A DNA stretch of 64,000 nt from NCBI GenBank assembly GCA_039969155.1, contig JBDVOJ010000117.1:1-64000 (forward strand), in the 5' to 3' direction. Positions 35,274 to 44,932 of the stretch are shown in pieces (position 1 is the stretch's first letter; the number at the start of each line of letters is the position of its first letter). A program made the translations under genes and the position numbers. The notes beneath the pieces were generated by a model. That model was not told the DNA's origin. It made no database searches and saw only the letters and a list, made by a program, of their open reading frames with translations. This DNA comes from GCA-002733465 sp039969155. GTDB lineage: Bacteria > Pseudomonadota > Gammaproteobacteria > Enterobacterales > Kangiellaceae.

Positions 35274-36619
35274 TACCTTGACTCCGTTGAACGATACTTT
35301 AACCAGTCAGTTTTTACTACCGCACCAATCTCGGTCAACAAATTCATCAAGCCTAAGTGGGCTCGGTCAAAACACAACTGCTCATGAAAAAATCCATCGA
35401 CCTGTTTAACCAGTTTTAAACTGCTATCGGTTGGTTTTCCTGGACAAGGTTGTTTTCTGGAAAAATCGAACTCTTCCTTTGCATAAGCTTCTATCAGCCA
35501 ACGACCAAAAGGTTCAATCGACCCAAGCATCTCTTGTTCAAATTGTTCCGATGAAACATCTTTAGAAACCACTCTCAAGGATTGATAAACCGAGAGCAGC
35601 TTTTTCGGGCTCTTTGAATTTTCGAAAACATCGATTAAAGCAGGGATCAACTCAACAAAATGGTCAATAAATAAATCACTGAGGTCTCTCACACAACCAA
35701 AGTCCAGCGCGCCGATGTCTTCATTTTCTAATACCAAAAAATTACCCGGATGAAGATCAGCATTAATTCGTTTTAGTTCAAGAACACAATACCAAAAGTA
35801 GTCGAATAACTGTTGTCCAACGGCATTCCGTTGTCGTTGTGAAGGGTTGGTAGCAAGCCATTCCGTTAAGTGATGGCCTTCTAACATTTCTAAGCTAAGT
35901 ACTCGTTTACGCGAAAGTGAATCGATAACCCGAGGGATCACAATACCGGGAATTTTGACATTGGATTTAAACCACTTAATATTGTCAGCTTCGTTTTTAT
36001 AATCGACTTCTTCTCTTAGGCGGTCTTGCATCTCTGTCATCATAATTTCAAGTACATGCTTTTGCGGTAGTAAATCGCTGGCTTTGGATAAGCCCGAGAA
36101 AAGCTTCTCAATGATTTTTAAATCACTTTCAATGGTATTGGCAATCCCTGGATATTGAATTTTAACCGCCACCGGCTCACCATCGAATGTGATGGCTCGA
36201 TGCACTTGCCCAATACTCGCAGCAGCAAAGGCGGAGCTATTGAACTGACGAAATAAATCCTGTGGGTGAGAACCGAATTCGTGAACAATTTGTTTTCTAA
36301 CCAGAGCACGGTTTATCGGAGGCACTTGATAACAAGCCTCTTTCAATTTTTGGCGGATTGAAAGTGGTAACACATCAGCTTCCATACTTAAGATCTGAGA
36401 GACTTTTAATGCGGTACCCCGTAGCTGGGTCAAAACCGAAAAGATGATGTCGCCAATTTGTTCTTCATGTTGTTGTTTTTGCTTAGCTTTGTTTTCGGGT
36501 TTAGTGACTAGTGAGCGAGCCTTATATCCAACATGCTTTGCTCCCAGCCGCGCCGCGGTAATCCCTGTAATTGCCGTTCGTTTTAGTTTTGAAACTGGTA
36601 TTTTGCTGTCAGTATCCAT
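35273..36619 (-). CDS. ABC1/UbiB-family atypical kinase
   Basis: About 448 residues from the ATG with AAAGGA 8 bases upstream; a longer frame begins at TTG. Kinase-like features of the ABC1 family are the ATP-binding Lys (PVAVKIQYPG), A-rich loop (AAASIGQVHRA), catalytic-loop analogue NADLHPGNF and DFG (LDFGC). The usual KxGQ motif reads KVSQ (TALKVSQIL). Ubiquinone-linked kinases of this family act on membrane lipids. This paralogue is distinct from the canonical ubiB neighbourhood and sits after a TetR regulator. Confidence 0.85.
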   Translation of the reverse strand: MDTDSKIPVSKLKRTAITGITAARLGAKHVGYKARSLVTKPENKAKQKQQHEEQIGDIIFSVLTQLRGTALKVSQILSMEADVLPLSIRQKLKEACYQVPPINRALVRKQIVHEFGSHPQDLFRQFNSSAFAAASIGQVHRAITFDGEPVAVKIQYPGIANTIESDLKIIEKLFSGLSKASDLLPQKHVLEIMMTEMQDRLREEVDYKNEADNIKWFKSNVKIPGIVIPRVIDSLSRKRVLSLEMLEGHHLTEWLATNPSQRQRNAVGQQLFDYFWYCVLELKRINADLHPGNFLVLENEDIGALDFGCVRDLSDLFIDHFVELIPALIDVFENSKSPKKLLSVYQSLRVVSKDVSSEQFEQEMLGSIEPFGRWLIEAYAKEEFDFSRKQPCPGKPTDSSLKLVKQVDGFFHEQLCFDRAHLGLMNLLTEIGAVVKTDWLKYRSTESR

Positions 36620-36654
36620 TGAATAATCCTTTGCTAAAAACAAGATAAGTTGGT

Positions 36655-37374
36655 CTAGCGAGTAAATGACTTAGCCAAAATCATTTTATTTAGAAAACCG
36701 CTACCCATGAACTTAAACAAATGCGCTTTGACGAAAAAGCCAAGCAAATCAGTCATCTTACTGATAATGCCGGTCTTTAAGATTTCGATGCCTAAGGATA
36801 ACGACATATCGACTAACTGAGTGGTATTACTAAACTCATCAGAATCATCCTTTATCCAGTACAGCAAAATTGCCAAAATAAAGTCATTGGTGAGTTTAGC
36901 GGTGTAAGCGGTAAAAGGTGATTTTTCGATTTCACCGGATTGCTCCGCCTCCGTCAGCATATCTTGGATAACCCCGACGAACTCTTTCCTAACAGGCGTT
37001 ACATCTTCAAATAGAACACTGGGAGACTGCATAATCATCTTGAGGCTTTCAGCGACAAACTCTCTATCTGGCAATAAGCTCTCAAGGTAAATATCGATTA
37101 ATAGCTGAAGTTTTTCTTGTAGCGAGAAGGTCTCTAATTCAGGCTCTTGCAAGAAAGCCTCAACCGCTTGTTCTGCTCGATAGCCGTAAAAACCGAATAG
37201 CAGCTTGTCTTTACTAGAGAAATACTTGTAAATCGTCGCATCACCAATGCCCACTTCTCTGGCGATTTGCTTCATAGTGGTGGCTTCAAAGCCCTTTTCT
37301 GAGAACATTTCGACCGCAGCTTCAATAATCGAACGTCGGATTTCTTCTTGCTTTTTCTTGGATAATCTAGCCAT
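36655..37374 (-). CDS. TetR/AcrR-family regulator
   Basis: A 239-residue regulator with HTH (MKQIAREVGIGDATIYKYFSS) and a long C-terminal ligand-binding region. GAGG precedes the ATG. It is first in the operon with the UbiB-like kinase, four-helix protein and molybdopterin enzyme. The 11-bp direct repeats at 37387-37439 upstream suggest autoregulation. Confidence 0.88.
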   Translation of the reverse strand: MARLSKKKQEEIRRSIIEAAVEMFSEKGFEATTMKQIAREVGIGDATIYKYFSSKDKLLFGFYGYRAEQAVEAFLQEPELETFSLQEKLQLLIDIYLESLLPDREFVAESLKMIMQSPSVLFEDVTPVRKEFVGVIQDMLTEAEQSGEIEKSPFTAYTAKLTNDFILAILLYWIKDDSDEFSNTTQLVDMSLSLGIEILKTGIISKMTDLLGFFVKAHLFKFMGSGFLNKMILAKSFTR

Positions 37375-37386
37375 AACGAGCCTCGC

Positions 37387-37439
37387 TATCGTATAAATAC
37401 GTTAATAATCTATATATATGATAGATCGTATCGTATAAA
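37387..37439. promoter_or_regulatory. Direct repeats in the TetR-UbiB operon leader
   Basis: TATCGTATAAA occurs exactly at 37387-37397 and 37429-37439, 42 bp apart (about four helical turns). The first copy is part of a 12-bp palindrome CGTATAAATACG (37390-37401); in the second only one half-site is intact. The AT-rich intervening stretch can hold the minus-strand promoter. This is a candidate operator for the TetR regulator encoded just downstream. Confidence 0.45.
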
Positions 37440-37575
37440 GATCCAAGTATAAATTTCGAATTAAAGATTTATTCGGCTCAAATAGTTAGGCAAATCGCCA
37501 GAAAAACTGCGGGAATACTATGAGAATAAGGCTTTGTTTTCATCAAATAGCGATGGAATATGGTTAACCACTGCT

Positions 37576-37595
37576 GTTGGGTTTTGCAACCCAAC
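37576..37595. repeat. Short hairpin of an intergenic repeat type
   Basis: GTTGGGTT-TTGC-AACCCAAC is a perfect 8-bp stem with a 4-base loop, in a 290-bp gap with no gene. No U-run follows, so it is not a clear terminator. The sequence resembles short hairpins found repeatedly between genes in many proteobacteria. Confidence 0.4.
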
Positions 37596-37664
37596 CTACC
37601 TCAACATTGGTAACCGGACTGTTAGGTTGATATGAATATTAATTTAGAGTTCGATTTGAACTAA

Positions 37665-38786
37665 TTACGCGCAGGTCCAAGAATCTTTTAAGTCCGCTTG
37701 CTTACAAAGCTTATCTGCCACAACCGCTACATCAATCACATAATAGAGCGAAGCAAGTCCAAAGCCTTCGCGTCCCATGTTGTGGTAAACAATGCCGGTA
37801 GCAATATCCTCAGCAGTAAAATCTTGGTGGTTTTTGGCGAAATAGCTGGTTGCCGCACCCTGATCCTCAGGATTAAGCAATTTGGACATTCTACCGATAC
37901 CGCTGTGATAACTTTGAATCAGTAGCATCGAAAAAATCACGTCTTGTTTGGCTTTAGGTAAATGATTAAACACCGGATCGAAGGCTTTTCTTAAGTTCCT
38001 TCGATTCTGTTGAAACAGTCTTACCGCACAATCCACTTGCGCCATTCGATGCTTGTAGAATTTCTTGGGGATTTGGCAATCTTGCAATACTTCTGGTTTT
38101 AACTGCAAAAGACCGATGGCGTTTTCGCTAGACACTCTATTTTTTCTAGCCCCGCTTTCGATAATGATTTGCGCAAGAAAATAACGGAACTCCGCACTAT
38201 TAACGGGTTGGTTAATTCGTTCTGATTTAATCCGATAAACTTTTTCAACTAATTCGAACAAACTGATCGGCGTATATTTGGTACCTGCTGTAATGCCATC
38301 CCACGTTCCCCAAAGGCGGTCAGATTTTTTCTCACCTAATAAGCGATTAATCGCTTGATGAATATCTGCATGAGGTTGATTACAGTTGAAGGCAAAAGGA
38401 TAACCTGTAGCTTTTTCCGAACCTATAATCCAATTTTTAACTTTACCGGCTTTAACCAGCTCTAGACGAGTTTGATTGAGCTTTTTTTGAGTTGATGATT
38501 TGCTCCAATCGTTTTCTATGTAAGCTAAGAACTCTCCTCGCCGATTAAATAGCAAGTGTCTATCTTGCTGCTCGCAAAAACCGTTTTCGAGCAATACCCA
38601 CTGCCGAATAGTGCTTAAATTACTATGGAAATTTTTACTGTATTGATAGGGGATCTGTCGAATGATATTCAACCAATCGGGCTGGCTCTCTTTCGATTCA
38701 GCAAATACGCTCGCGATGGGTATAGTGCTGCCCACCATCAGAGCTATCAATAAAATCCAGTTCGAAATAATCGCTCGACAATTCAT
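37665..38786 (-). CDS. Periplasmic lytic-transglycosylase-like protein
   Basis: A 373-residue protein with signal peptide (ILLIALMVGSTIPIASVFA) and a C-terminal SLT-type lysozyme-like region: AQIIIESGARKNRVSSENA with the ESG catalytic Glu, then AIGLLQLKPEVL, and the later VYHNMGREGFG step. It would cleave peptidoglycan glycan strands non-hydrolytically or recycle them. The N-terminal 150 residues are not a domain I recognise. It has 15 bp to the upstream GGDEF gene, so it could be co-transcribed with it. Confidence 0.75.
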   Translation of the reverse strand: MNCRAIISNWILLIALMVGSTIPIASVFAESKESQPDWLNIIRQIPYQYSKNFHSNLSTIRQWVLLENGFCEQQDRHLLFNRRGEFLAYIENDWSKSSTQKKLNQTRLELVKAGKVKNWIIGSEKATGYPFAFNCNQPHADIHQAINRLLGEKKSDRLWGTWDGITAGTKYTPISLFELVEKVYRIKSERINQPVNSAEFRYFLAQIIIESGARKNRVSSENAIGLLQLKPEVLQDCQIPKKFYKHRMAQVDCAVRLFQQNRRNLRKAFDPVFNHLPKAKQDVIFSMLLIQSYHSGIGRMSKLLNPEDQGAATSYFAKNHQDFTAEDIATGIVYHNMGREGFGLASLYYVIDVAVVADKLCKQADLKDSWTCA

Positions 38787-38801
38787 AGTGACATCATTTT
38801 A

Positions 38802-40694
38802 TTAAGCGGCTTGAATTTGATTTCTACCGTTTTCCTTCGCTTTATAAAGCGCTTTATCGGCTCTAGTAAATATTTTATCTCGGCTATCACTTTTCATTAA
38901 CTGGGTTATTCCGATGGATATTGAGAGTTTACTATCTTCAGAATTCAAAGGCGCTAACTGAATACTCGTTTTAGGCAATAGGACAGTTGCTTCTTTCAAT
39001 TTATTCAGTATTAAAGTGGCACCTTCTACATTGGTTTTTGGTAATGCTACCAAAAACTCCTCCCCGCCAATTCTTCCAATCAAGTCGGTTTTTCTAAGTG
39101 TAGATTGGCAAAGTTTAGCGAACTCGACTAAAACATGGTCACCCATGGTATGTCCATATTCATCATTAATATTCTTGAAAAAATCTAAATCAATAACTGC
39201 CACTGTGAGATCTTCGTTGTGTCTAAAACTTAATGCAATTTGTCTGTTAAGCATCTGAAAGACGTTTCTGCGATTAGCTAGTTTAGTCAAATCATCTATC
39301 ATAGAAAGCTGTTCAAACTTGCGTTTACTTTGTCGTGCTTTGTGTAGAATAAAAATAAGCAATATACAAATAACGAGTGTTAAAGTGATTAATAAATATA
39401 GATACTGATTTTTTCTTATCTGCGATTCTAATATTGATGTTTTCAGCAAATTATCTTTTTCGAGTAATTGATTTTCATTGTCTAACTTGTTCAATTCAAA
39501 TTCATTTTTTAACTCTTCAAATTCGTTAACATACTGTTTTTTTAGCATTTGTAATCGATTGGGATAGTTTTCTTTTAATATCACATAAGCTTTTTCAAGG
39601 TCACCAACCGCTTTATAAGCCTCTGACATTTGTTCCTGTAAACGAAAATAGTGGCCTGGCATGCTCTTCTTATTGATTAATAATTCGGCTCTTGCTAAAT
39701 AAGCAAACGCTACCTGCGGTTGTTGTCTTTCAACAGCAATTCTCGCTAGCCACATTATACAATCACTTCGAGTATAAGCATTGCCAGACTGTTCAAAAAT
39801 ACTCAGCGCTTCTTTAAACATTGACTCTGCTTTATCATAGTTCTTTTCGTTAAATTCTAGTCCTGCGAGCTGTTTTAATCCGTAGGCGACCCCTTGAATG
39901 TCATCTACTTTTCTCGCGACTTGGATAGACTCTTCAAGCTGTTGCATACCGATTTTAGTATGCTTAGTAAGAATGTTGGCCTGCCCCAAGCCATAAAGTA
40001 CATCACCAAGATCGCGCCACCGCTCATGCTTTCTATGATAATTAACGGCTTCTTCGAAGTAGGGGATCGCTCGTTCAGGTTGGCGACGATATTCGTAGAC
40101 TAAGGCAATGTTAGCGGCAATTTGAGCTTTGGCTATTTGTGGGTGGTCTATCGGTGCCATCGAATAAGCTCTTTGAGCATCCCTGAGTGCCTCGACCGGG
40201 CTTCTAAGTGTATTAAACGCTAAACTTCTCGCCATTAAAGCCTTAATAAGTAATGAGGTGTGATTGTTGGTTTCTGCCCACTCTAACGCTTCACTGGCTA
40301 GTTCTACCGATTCATCTGGGTTCCCCAACAAATCCAGTGCAACACCTTTGCTAATTTTTAAGTAGTGAAATAACCAAGGTTGTGAGTGTTGCTCTAGTAA
40401 TGCCAGCCCTGCCTCTGCATGAAATAGTGCTTCTTTAGGGTGGACTTGTTTATTGTAAGCTAGGCTAAGTAGCAGGTGCTGTTGTGCCTTATCTATTGGC
40501 GCTGTGAAAACCGGCTGTTGTCCTGAAAGCTGGTTAATGACAATATTTGGATTAACACCGAGCTGCGATACATATTCTCGAAACGTTGGCGTAAGTTCTA
40601 TGAGTGGATTTATCGAGCTAGCGTTACTCCAGCCGACAATGGTGGCTAGATATAAAACGATCAGTAATTTTCGTATTGGTGGAATAAATAACAC
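38802..40694 (-). CDS. TPR-GGDEF diguanylate cyclase A
   Basis: A 630-residue protein: signal or anchor helix, a periplasmic tetratricopeptide-repeat array (about residues 60-390), a coiled coil, one membrane helix (LYLLITLTLVICILLIFIL, about 425-445) and a cytoplasmic GGDEF domain with active-site GGEEF and I-site RKTD five residues before it. It should make cyclic di-GMP with product feedback, sensing through the periplasmic TPRs. GTG start with AAGGA 7 bases upstream. It is a tandem paralogue of the next gene. Confidence 0.93.
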   Translation of the reverse strand: MLFIPPIRKLLIVLYLATIVGWSNASSINPLIELTPTFREYVSQLGVNPNIVINQLSGQQPVFTAPIDKAQQHLLLSLAYNKQVHPKEALFHAEAGLALLEQHSQPWLFHYLKISKGVALDLLGNPDESVELASEALEWAETNNHTSLLIKALMARSLAFNTLRSPVEALRDAQRAYSMAPIDHPQIAKAQIAANIALVYEYRRQPERAIPYFEEAVNYHRKHERWRDLGDVLYGLGQANILTKHTKIGMQQLEESIQVARKVDDIQGVAYGLKQLAGLEFNEKNYDKAESMFKEALSIFEQSGNAYTRSDCIMWLARIAVERQQPQVAFAYLARAELLINKKSMPGHYFRLQEQMSEAYKAVGDLEKAYVILKENYPNRLQMLKKQYVNEFEELKNEFELNKLDNENQLLEKDNLLKTSILESQIRKNQYLYLLITLTLVICILLIFILHKARQSKRKFEQLSMIDDLTKLANRRNVFQMLNRQIALSFRHNEDLTVAVIDLDFFKNINDEYGHTMGDHVLVEFAKLCQSTLRKTDLIGRIGGEEFLVALPKTNVEGATLILNKLKEATVLLPKTSIQLAPLNSEDSKLSISIGITQLMKSDSRDKIFTRADKALYKAKENGRNQIQAA

Positions 40695-40754
40695 AGAAAT
40701 ATCCTTATTTTGATGTCGCTAGGTTAACACTCCGTCATTTTTTTACAAATGAAA

Positions 40755-42659
40755 TTACGCTTGGATCACCTTGTCTCGCCCGCTGTCTTTTGCCGCGTAA
40801 AGCGCTTTATCGGCTCGACCGATGATAATTTCAGAATTATCTCCTGATTGATATTCTGACACTCCGATTGATATCGATACTTCCAAGAGTTCCGAAGCCT
40901 TCTTCTCTGATAGATTAAACGCCTTGGCAATGTCGTGCGTTTTAAGTCTTAGTTTATCTAATATGGTCACAGCGTCATTGAGCGAAGTTTGAGGTAAACC
41001 GATTAAGAATTCCTCACCACCAATTCGGCCAACAATGTCGGCTCCCCTCAGTGAGTCTCTACAGAGTGACGCAAATTCCACCAGTACAAGATCACCAACC
41101 GCGTGTCCAAACTTGTCGTTAATCTGTTTAAAATAGTCTAAATCGACCAGTGCCACCGAAAGTGGCGAGTTGTGTTTTTGTGCCAGCTCTATTTGATAGT
41201 CTAATAAATGAACCGCCTTGCGGCGATTTGATAATCCAGTCAGATCGTCAGTTTGCGATAATCGTTGAAATTTAAGCCGGCTATGTCTTGCTCTTATCAG
41301 AATAAAGACCAGCAATAGGCAAATAACAACAAACATCGCGATGATTAAATTCAGAAATTGGTTTCTTTTTTTCTCCGCGACTAGATTTCCTGTTTTGAGT
41401 TGGTTTTCTTTTTCTAATAGTTTATTTTCCGAATCCAGTTTATTTAACTCAAACTGATTTTCGAGCTGTTCAAATCTCTCAGAGTACTGTTGTTTAAGCA
41501 TTTGTAATCGTTGAGGATAACTTTCCATCATGGCTCGATAGGCGAGTTCATACTTACCTTGCTGCTCATAAGCCTTGCCACGATAATATTTTAACCGCAG
41601 TAAATGGCTGAGCATATTTTTGGGGTCTATGATTTGCTCAGCTTGGTCTAAATATTGGTGCGCCTTACCAGCATTTTTTAGGTCTAAGCTAATGCTAGCC
41701 ACTGAAATAGTCACATCCGCCATTGCAGAAGTGTTATTCGCAATATTAAATGACTCAATCGCTCGCAAATAAAAGACTTCTGCCATTTCTTTATTGCCTA
41801 TCTTCGAGAAAAGGCTGGCTAATTCTTTTTGTCCATAGGCAACACCTTGATGATCGTTTACTTTTCGAGCGATGGTAATAGAATCTGCGAGCAATTCTTT
41901 TCCCTTATCAAGGTCACCCGAGTTCTTATAGGCTCTGCCCAAACCATAAATTGCATCCCCCAAATCGCGCCAGCGCTGTTTGCTGCGATGGTAACTAACC
42001 GCTTCGGTAAAAAATGGGATAGCTTGTTTGTCTTCAGCCCGATACTCGTATATCAATCCGATAAACCCTGCAATTAAACCTTTAGGAACAAATGGGTCCT
42101 CATCGGGAGACATGGTATAGGCTTGCTGGAGATCTTCTAGCGCGTTGGCCGAATCCAGCATTGAGTTATGAATCAAACCTCTGGTGTATAACGCTTGAAT
42201 AGTTAACCGCACATGAGCATTATCTTTAGCCCATTTCAGCACCTGATTGGCTAAGGGAAGTGATTTAGATTGATTGCCTTGATGTTCCAGCGAAATCGCC
42301 TGTGACAGCAATAAGTAATGATAAAGCCAAGGCTCACTTTCTAGACTGATGAGACGCTTGCCTTCGATAGCATGCAAGATCGCTTTTTGGGGTAATGCCT
42401 GCTGATTATAGGCCAAGCTCAACAGTAACCGGCTTTGAGCTGCGTTTACTGCCTCTTTAGACTCGAGGTTTTCAGACTCCAGCTTTGAAATCAGTTGGTC
42501 TGGATCGGTGGCAAGCAGTAATGCTAAAGGATAATACTCAGAACTGAAATTGGTTAAGCTGTCTGCAGCTCTCAAACCGTTCTGCCAAGCTAACAGCAAG
42601 AACAGCAGTAAGCCTTTCAGTAATCTTTGTTTTCCAGTTGCTCTCAAAAGATAGCCCAT
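40755..42659 (-). CDS. TPR-GGDEF diguanylate cyclase B
   Basis: A 634-residue tandem paralogue of cyclase A with the same layout: periplasmic TPRs, coiled coil (LENQFELNKLDSENKLLEKE), a membrane helix (FLNLIIAMFVVICLLLVFIL) and GGDEF with GGEEF and I-site RGAD. Both are predicted to be active. The 60-bp gap to cyclase A and conserved order point to a local duplication followed by divergence of the sensor region. The ATG has only a weak ribosome-binding site. Confidence 0.93.
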   Translation of the reverse strand: MGYLLRATGKQRLLKGLLLFLLLAWQNGLRAADSLTNFSSEYYPLALLLATDPDQLISKLESENLESKEAVNAAQSRLLLSLAYNQQALPQKAILHAIEGKRLISLESEPWLYHYLLLSQAISLEHQGNQSKSLPLANQVLKWAKDNAHVRLTIQALYTRGLIHNSMLDSANALEDLQQAYTMSPDEDPFVPKGLIAGFIGLIYEYRAEDKQAIPFFTEAVSYHRSKQRWRDLGDAIYGLGRAYKNSGDLDKGKELLADSITIARKVNDHQGVAYGQKELASLFSKIGNKEMAEVFYLRAIESFNIANNTSAMADVTISVASISLDLKNAGKAHQYLDQAEQIIDPKNMLSHLLRLKYYRGKAYEQQGKYELAYRAMMESYPQRLQMLKQQYSERFEQLENQFELNKLDSENKLLEKENQLKTGNLVAEKKRNQFLNLIIAMFVVICLLLVFILIRARHSRLKFQRLSQTDDLTGLSNRRKAVHLLDYQIELAQKHNSPLSVALVDLDYFKQINDKFGHAVGDLVLVEFASLCRDSLRGADIVGRIGGEEFLIGLPQTSLNDAVTILDKLRLKTHDIAKAFNLSEKKASELLEVSISIGVSEYQSGDNSEIIIGRADKALYAAKDSGRDKVIQA

Positions 42660-42846
42660 GAGGATCGTATGCTACATGTCTTATTTATGCTAAACGCCGT
42701 GTTTAGAGTGTTGTATTTATGCAGAGCTTAACCGCTATCGCTCATCTCTCAAGATTAAGTTTAGTCTTTTTAAGCGGGATTCGCGTTGAATAATGTTAAA
42801 TAAATTCAGCGGGTGATGTTCACGAACTGGATTTATCCTATTAGCT

Positions 42847-43734
42847 TCAGGGAGTGCTCTTGGCGGCGGTAAACCTTTGCAATAAACCCGTGGTCATTGC
42901 TGTTCCTAGCAAGATAACCACTGTAGCAATTAAGGTAGTCACCTCAAATACCTCATTTAAAAACAGGTAGCCCCATAGCAAGCCAAACATTGGGATCAAG
43001 AAAGTCACTGTGGTCGCATTAGTCGCACCAGCACTTTCAATTAATTTAAAGTAAATAAGCTGGGCATAAGCGGTACAAGCTAGAGATAGGATCGACACAT
43101 TGATCCAAGCCTGCATGGACGGCATTTCAGCAGGCCAATAGGCGATAGAAAAGGGCAACAAGAAGATGCCAGCACCAATTAAACTACCGGCGGCAATGGA
43201 AAGCGAGTCTATTCCCACCAGCTTTTGCTTACTGAAATTAGCTGCAATTCCGTAAAACAAAGTCCCTCCAAGCCCCGCCGCAATCGCTAGTACCGATTGG
43301 TTTTGACTAAAATCTAACTTGTTCCAAACCAACAAAATGACCCCAAAGACCCCAACTAACAATCCGAATGCCGCCAATTTACTAAGCCGCTGGCCTAGCC
43401 ATATTAGCGCCACTAACGAGGCAAAAATAGGCGTTGCTGCATTAAGTACCGATGCAAATCCGGCAGTGACGTAAAGGGTAGAGTAGGCGATTAGGGTAAA
43501 AGGGATAGCAGAATTAATCACCCCAACAAAGCCTATCACTTTCCAATTAGACTTAAGAACCTGTTGGCGTCGCTTTATAAACACCAACGGCAATAGCATG
43601 AGCCCAGCCAGCAGCACTCGAAACGTCATCATAGGCACCGCGCCAAATTCTGGCACAGAAACTCGCATAAAGAGGAATGAAGCTCCCCACATAGCAGCGA
43701 GTAAAATTAGATTAAAAAAGTCACGATTGCTCAT
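42847..43734 (-). CDS. EamA/DMT-family transporter
   Basis: A 295-residue protein with ten predicted membrane helices in two EamA halves (LLAAMWGASFLFMRVSVPEF near the start; STLYVTAGFASVLNAATPIFASLVALIWLGQRLS in two parts; ATTVTFLIPMFGLLWGYLFLNE late). It is a probable exporter of amino acids or small metabolites. It stands alone; the substrate cannot be read from the sequence. Confidence 0.9.
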   Translation of the reverse strand: MSNRDFFNLILLAAMWGASFLFMRVSVPEFGAVPMMTFRVLLAGLMLLPLVFIKRRQQVLKSNWKVIGFVGVINSAIPFTLIAYSTLYVTAGFASVLNAATPIFASLVALIWLGQRLSKLAAFGLLVGVFGVILLVWNKLDFSQNQSVLAIAAGLGGTLFYGIAANFSKQKLVGIDSLSIAAGSLIGAGIFLLPFSIAYWPAEMPSMQAWINVSILSLACTAYAQLIYFKLIESAGATNATTVTFLIPMFGLLWGYLFLNEVFEVTTLIATVVILLGTAMTTGLLQRFTAAKSTP

Positions 43735-43949
43735 TCAGTAATTTGCTATTCGGTGGTAAAAACAATCTAAAGTATGCCTAGGAAATGGAGCGAATACTAC
43801 CGACTTTTGAACGAGGAACTTTTGGCCTAAAGAACTAATAACGAATCAAACCACCGATTGAAATATAGCAAGATTCGGGTCGAGGCAAATAGAAAGGCTT
43901 CTTATAGTGTTTATAGCGATTTGCTATTAATTCTACTACGGAGGTTTAG

Positions 43950-44714
43950 ATGGGTATTTTAAAAGATAAAGTTGCGCTTATTACAGGTGCGAGCTCAGGG
44001 ATTGGTCGCGCAACAGCAAAGCTGTTTGCAAGGGAAGGAGCCAGCTTAATTTTAGCGGCAAGACGACAAAACGAACTGGAGCTACTAGTCGAAGAAATAA
44101 AAAACTCAGGTGGTTCAGCTAGGGCACTCGCTGGCGATGTTCAAGATGAATCTTATGCTAAAGCACTCGTTGATTTATCGATTAGGGAGTTTGGTGGCCT
44201 TGATATTGCGTTTAATAATGCGGGAACACTTGGAGCGTCTGAAGCAATGACAGATTTAACCTTGGAGGGTTGGAATGAAACCATTCAAGTAAACTTAACC
44301 AGCGCTTTTCTCGGTGCGAAGTATCAACTACCCGCCATTCAAAGTTCTGGCGGAGGTTCGGTAATTTTTACCTCTTCTTTTGTTGGTTATACCATCGGGC
44401 TTCCTCATATGTCGGCTTATTCGGCAAGTAAAGCGGGACTTATCGGTTTAACTAAAGCACTAGCTTCCGAATATGGCGATAAACATATTAGAGTGAATGC
44501 TTTACTACCAGGCGGTACAGATACACCGATGGGACGCGAGTCGGCCGATTCTCCAGAGGCCATCGAGTTTGTCAAAAGCATCCATGCGTTAAAGCGTTTG
44601 GCACAGCCTGAAGAAATTGCTAAATCGGCGCTTTATCTTGCATCCGACTTATCCAGTTTTACCACAGGGTCTGCATTACTTGTCGACGGAGGTGCTTCTA
44701 TCTGCAAAACTTAG
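43950..44714 (+). CDS. Short-chain dehydrogenase/reductase
   Basis: A 254-residue classical SDR: TGASSGIGRA, NNAG, catalytic Ser (TSSFVGY) and YSASK. The LASDLSSFTTGSALLVDGGAS end is the usual C-terminal signature of glucose/3-oxoacyl-type SDRs. A full GGAGG precedes the ATG. It is a lone gene and the substrate is unassigned. Confidence 0.9.
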   Translation: MGILKDKVALITGASSGIGRATAKLFAREGASLILAARRQNELELLVEEIKNSGGSARALAGDVQDESYAKALVDLSIREFGGLDIAFNNAGTLGASEAMTDLTLEGWNETIQVNLTSAFLGAKYQLPAIQSSGGGSVIFTSSFVGYTIGLPHMSAYSASKAGLIGLTKALASEYGDKHIRVNALLPGGTDTPMGRESADSPEAIEFVKSIHALKRLAQPEEIAKSALYLASDLSSFTTGSALLVDGGASICKT

Positions 44715-44932
44715 AATAGAACTCTATTAGAACATTTCACCAGGGTATTTATGGCTGAATCAGTTTTTAGATACCTTGTATTCTCATTTCAATAGGCAAA
44801 AAATTCATTCCAATTATCTCAATCTTAAAATAGGTTCTTAACTTTAAGTATGCCCTTAAGAATGTGTTAGCATTGCGACAATAAGCCTTTTAACCAATAT
44901 CGCTAAAATCCATACAGAGATAGATTATAACC

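Noticed and set aside
37576..37595. The GTTGGGTT hairpin as a terminator
   Set aside because: No U-run follows on either strand, so it is listed as a repeat-type hairpin only.
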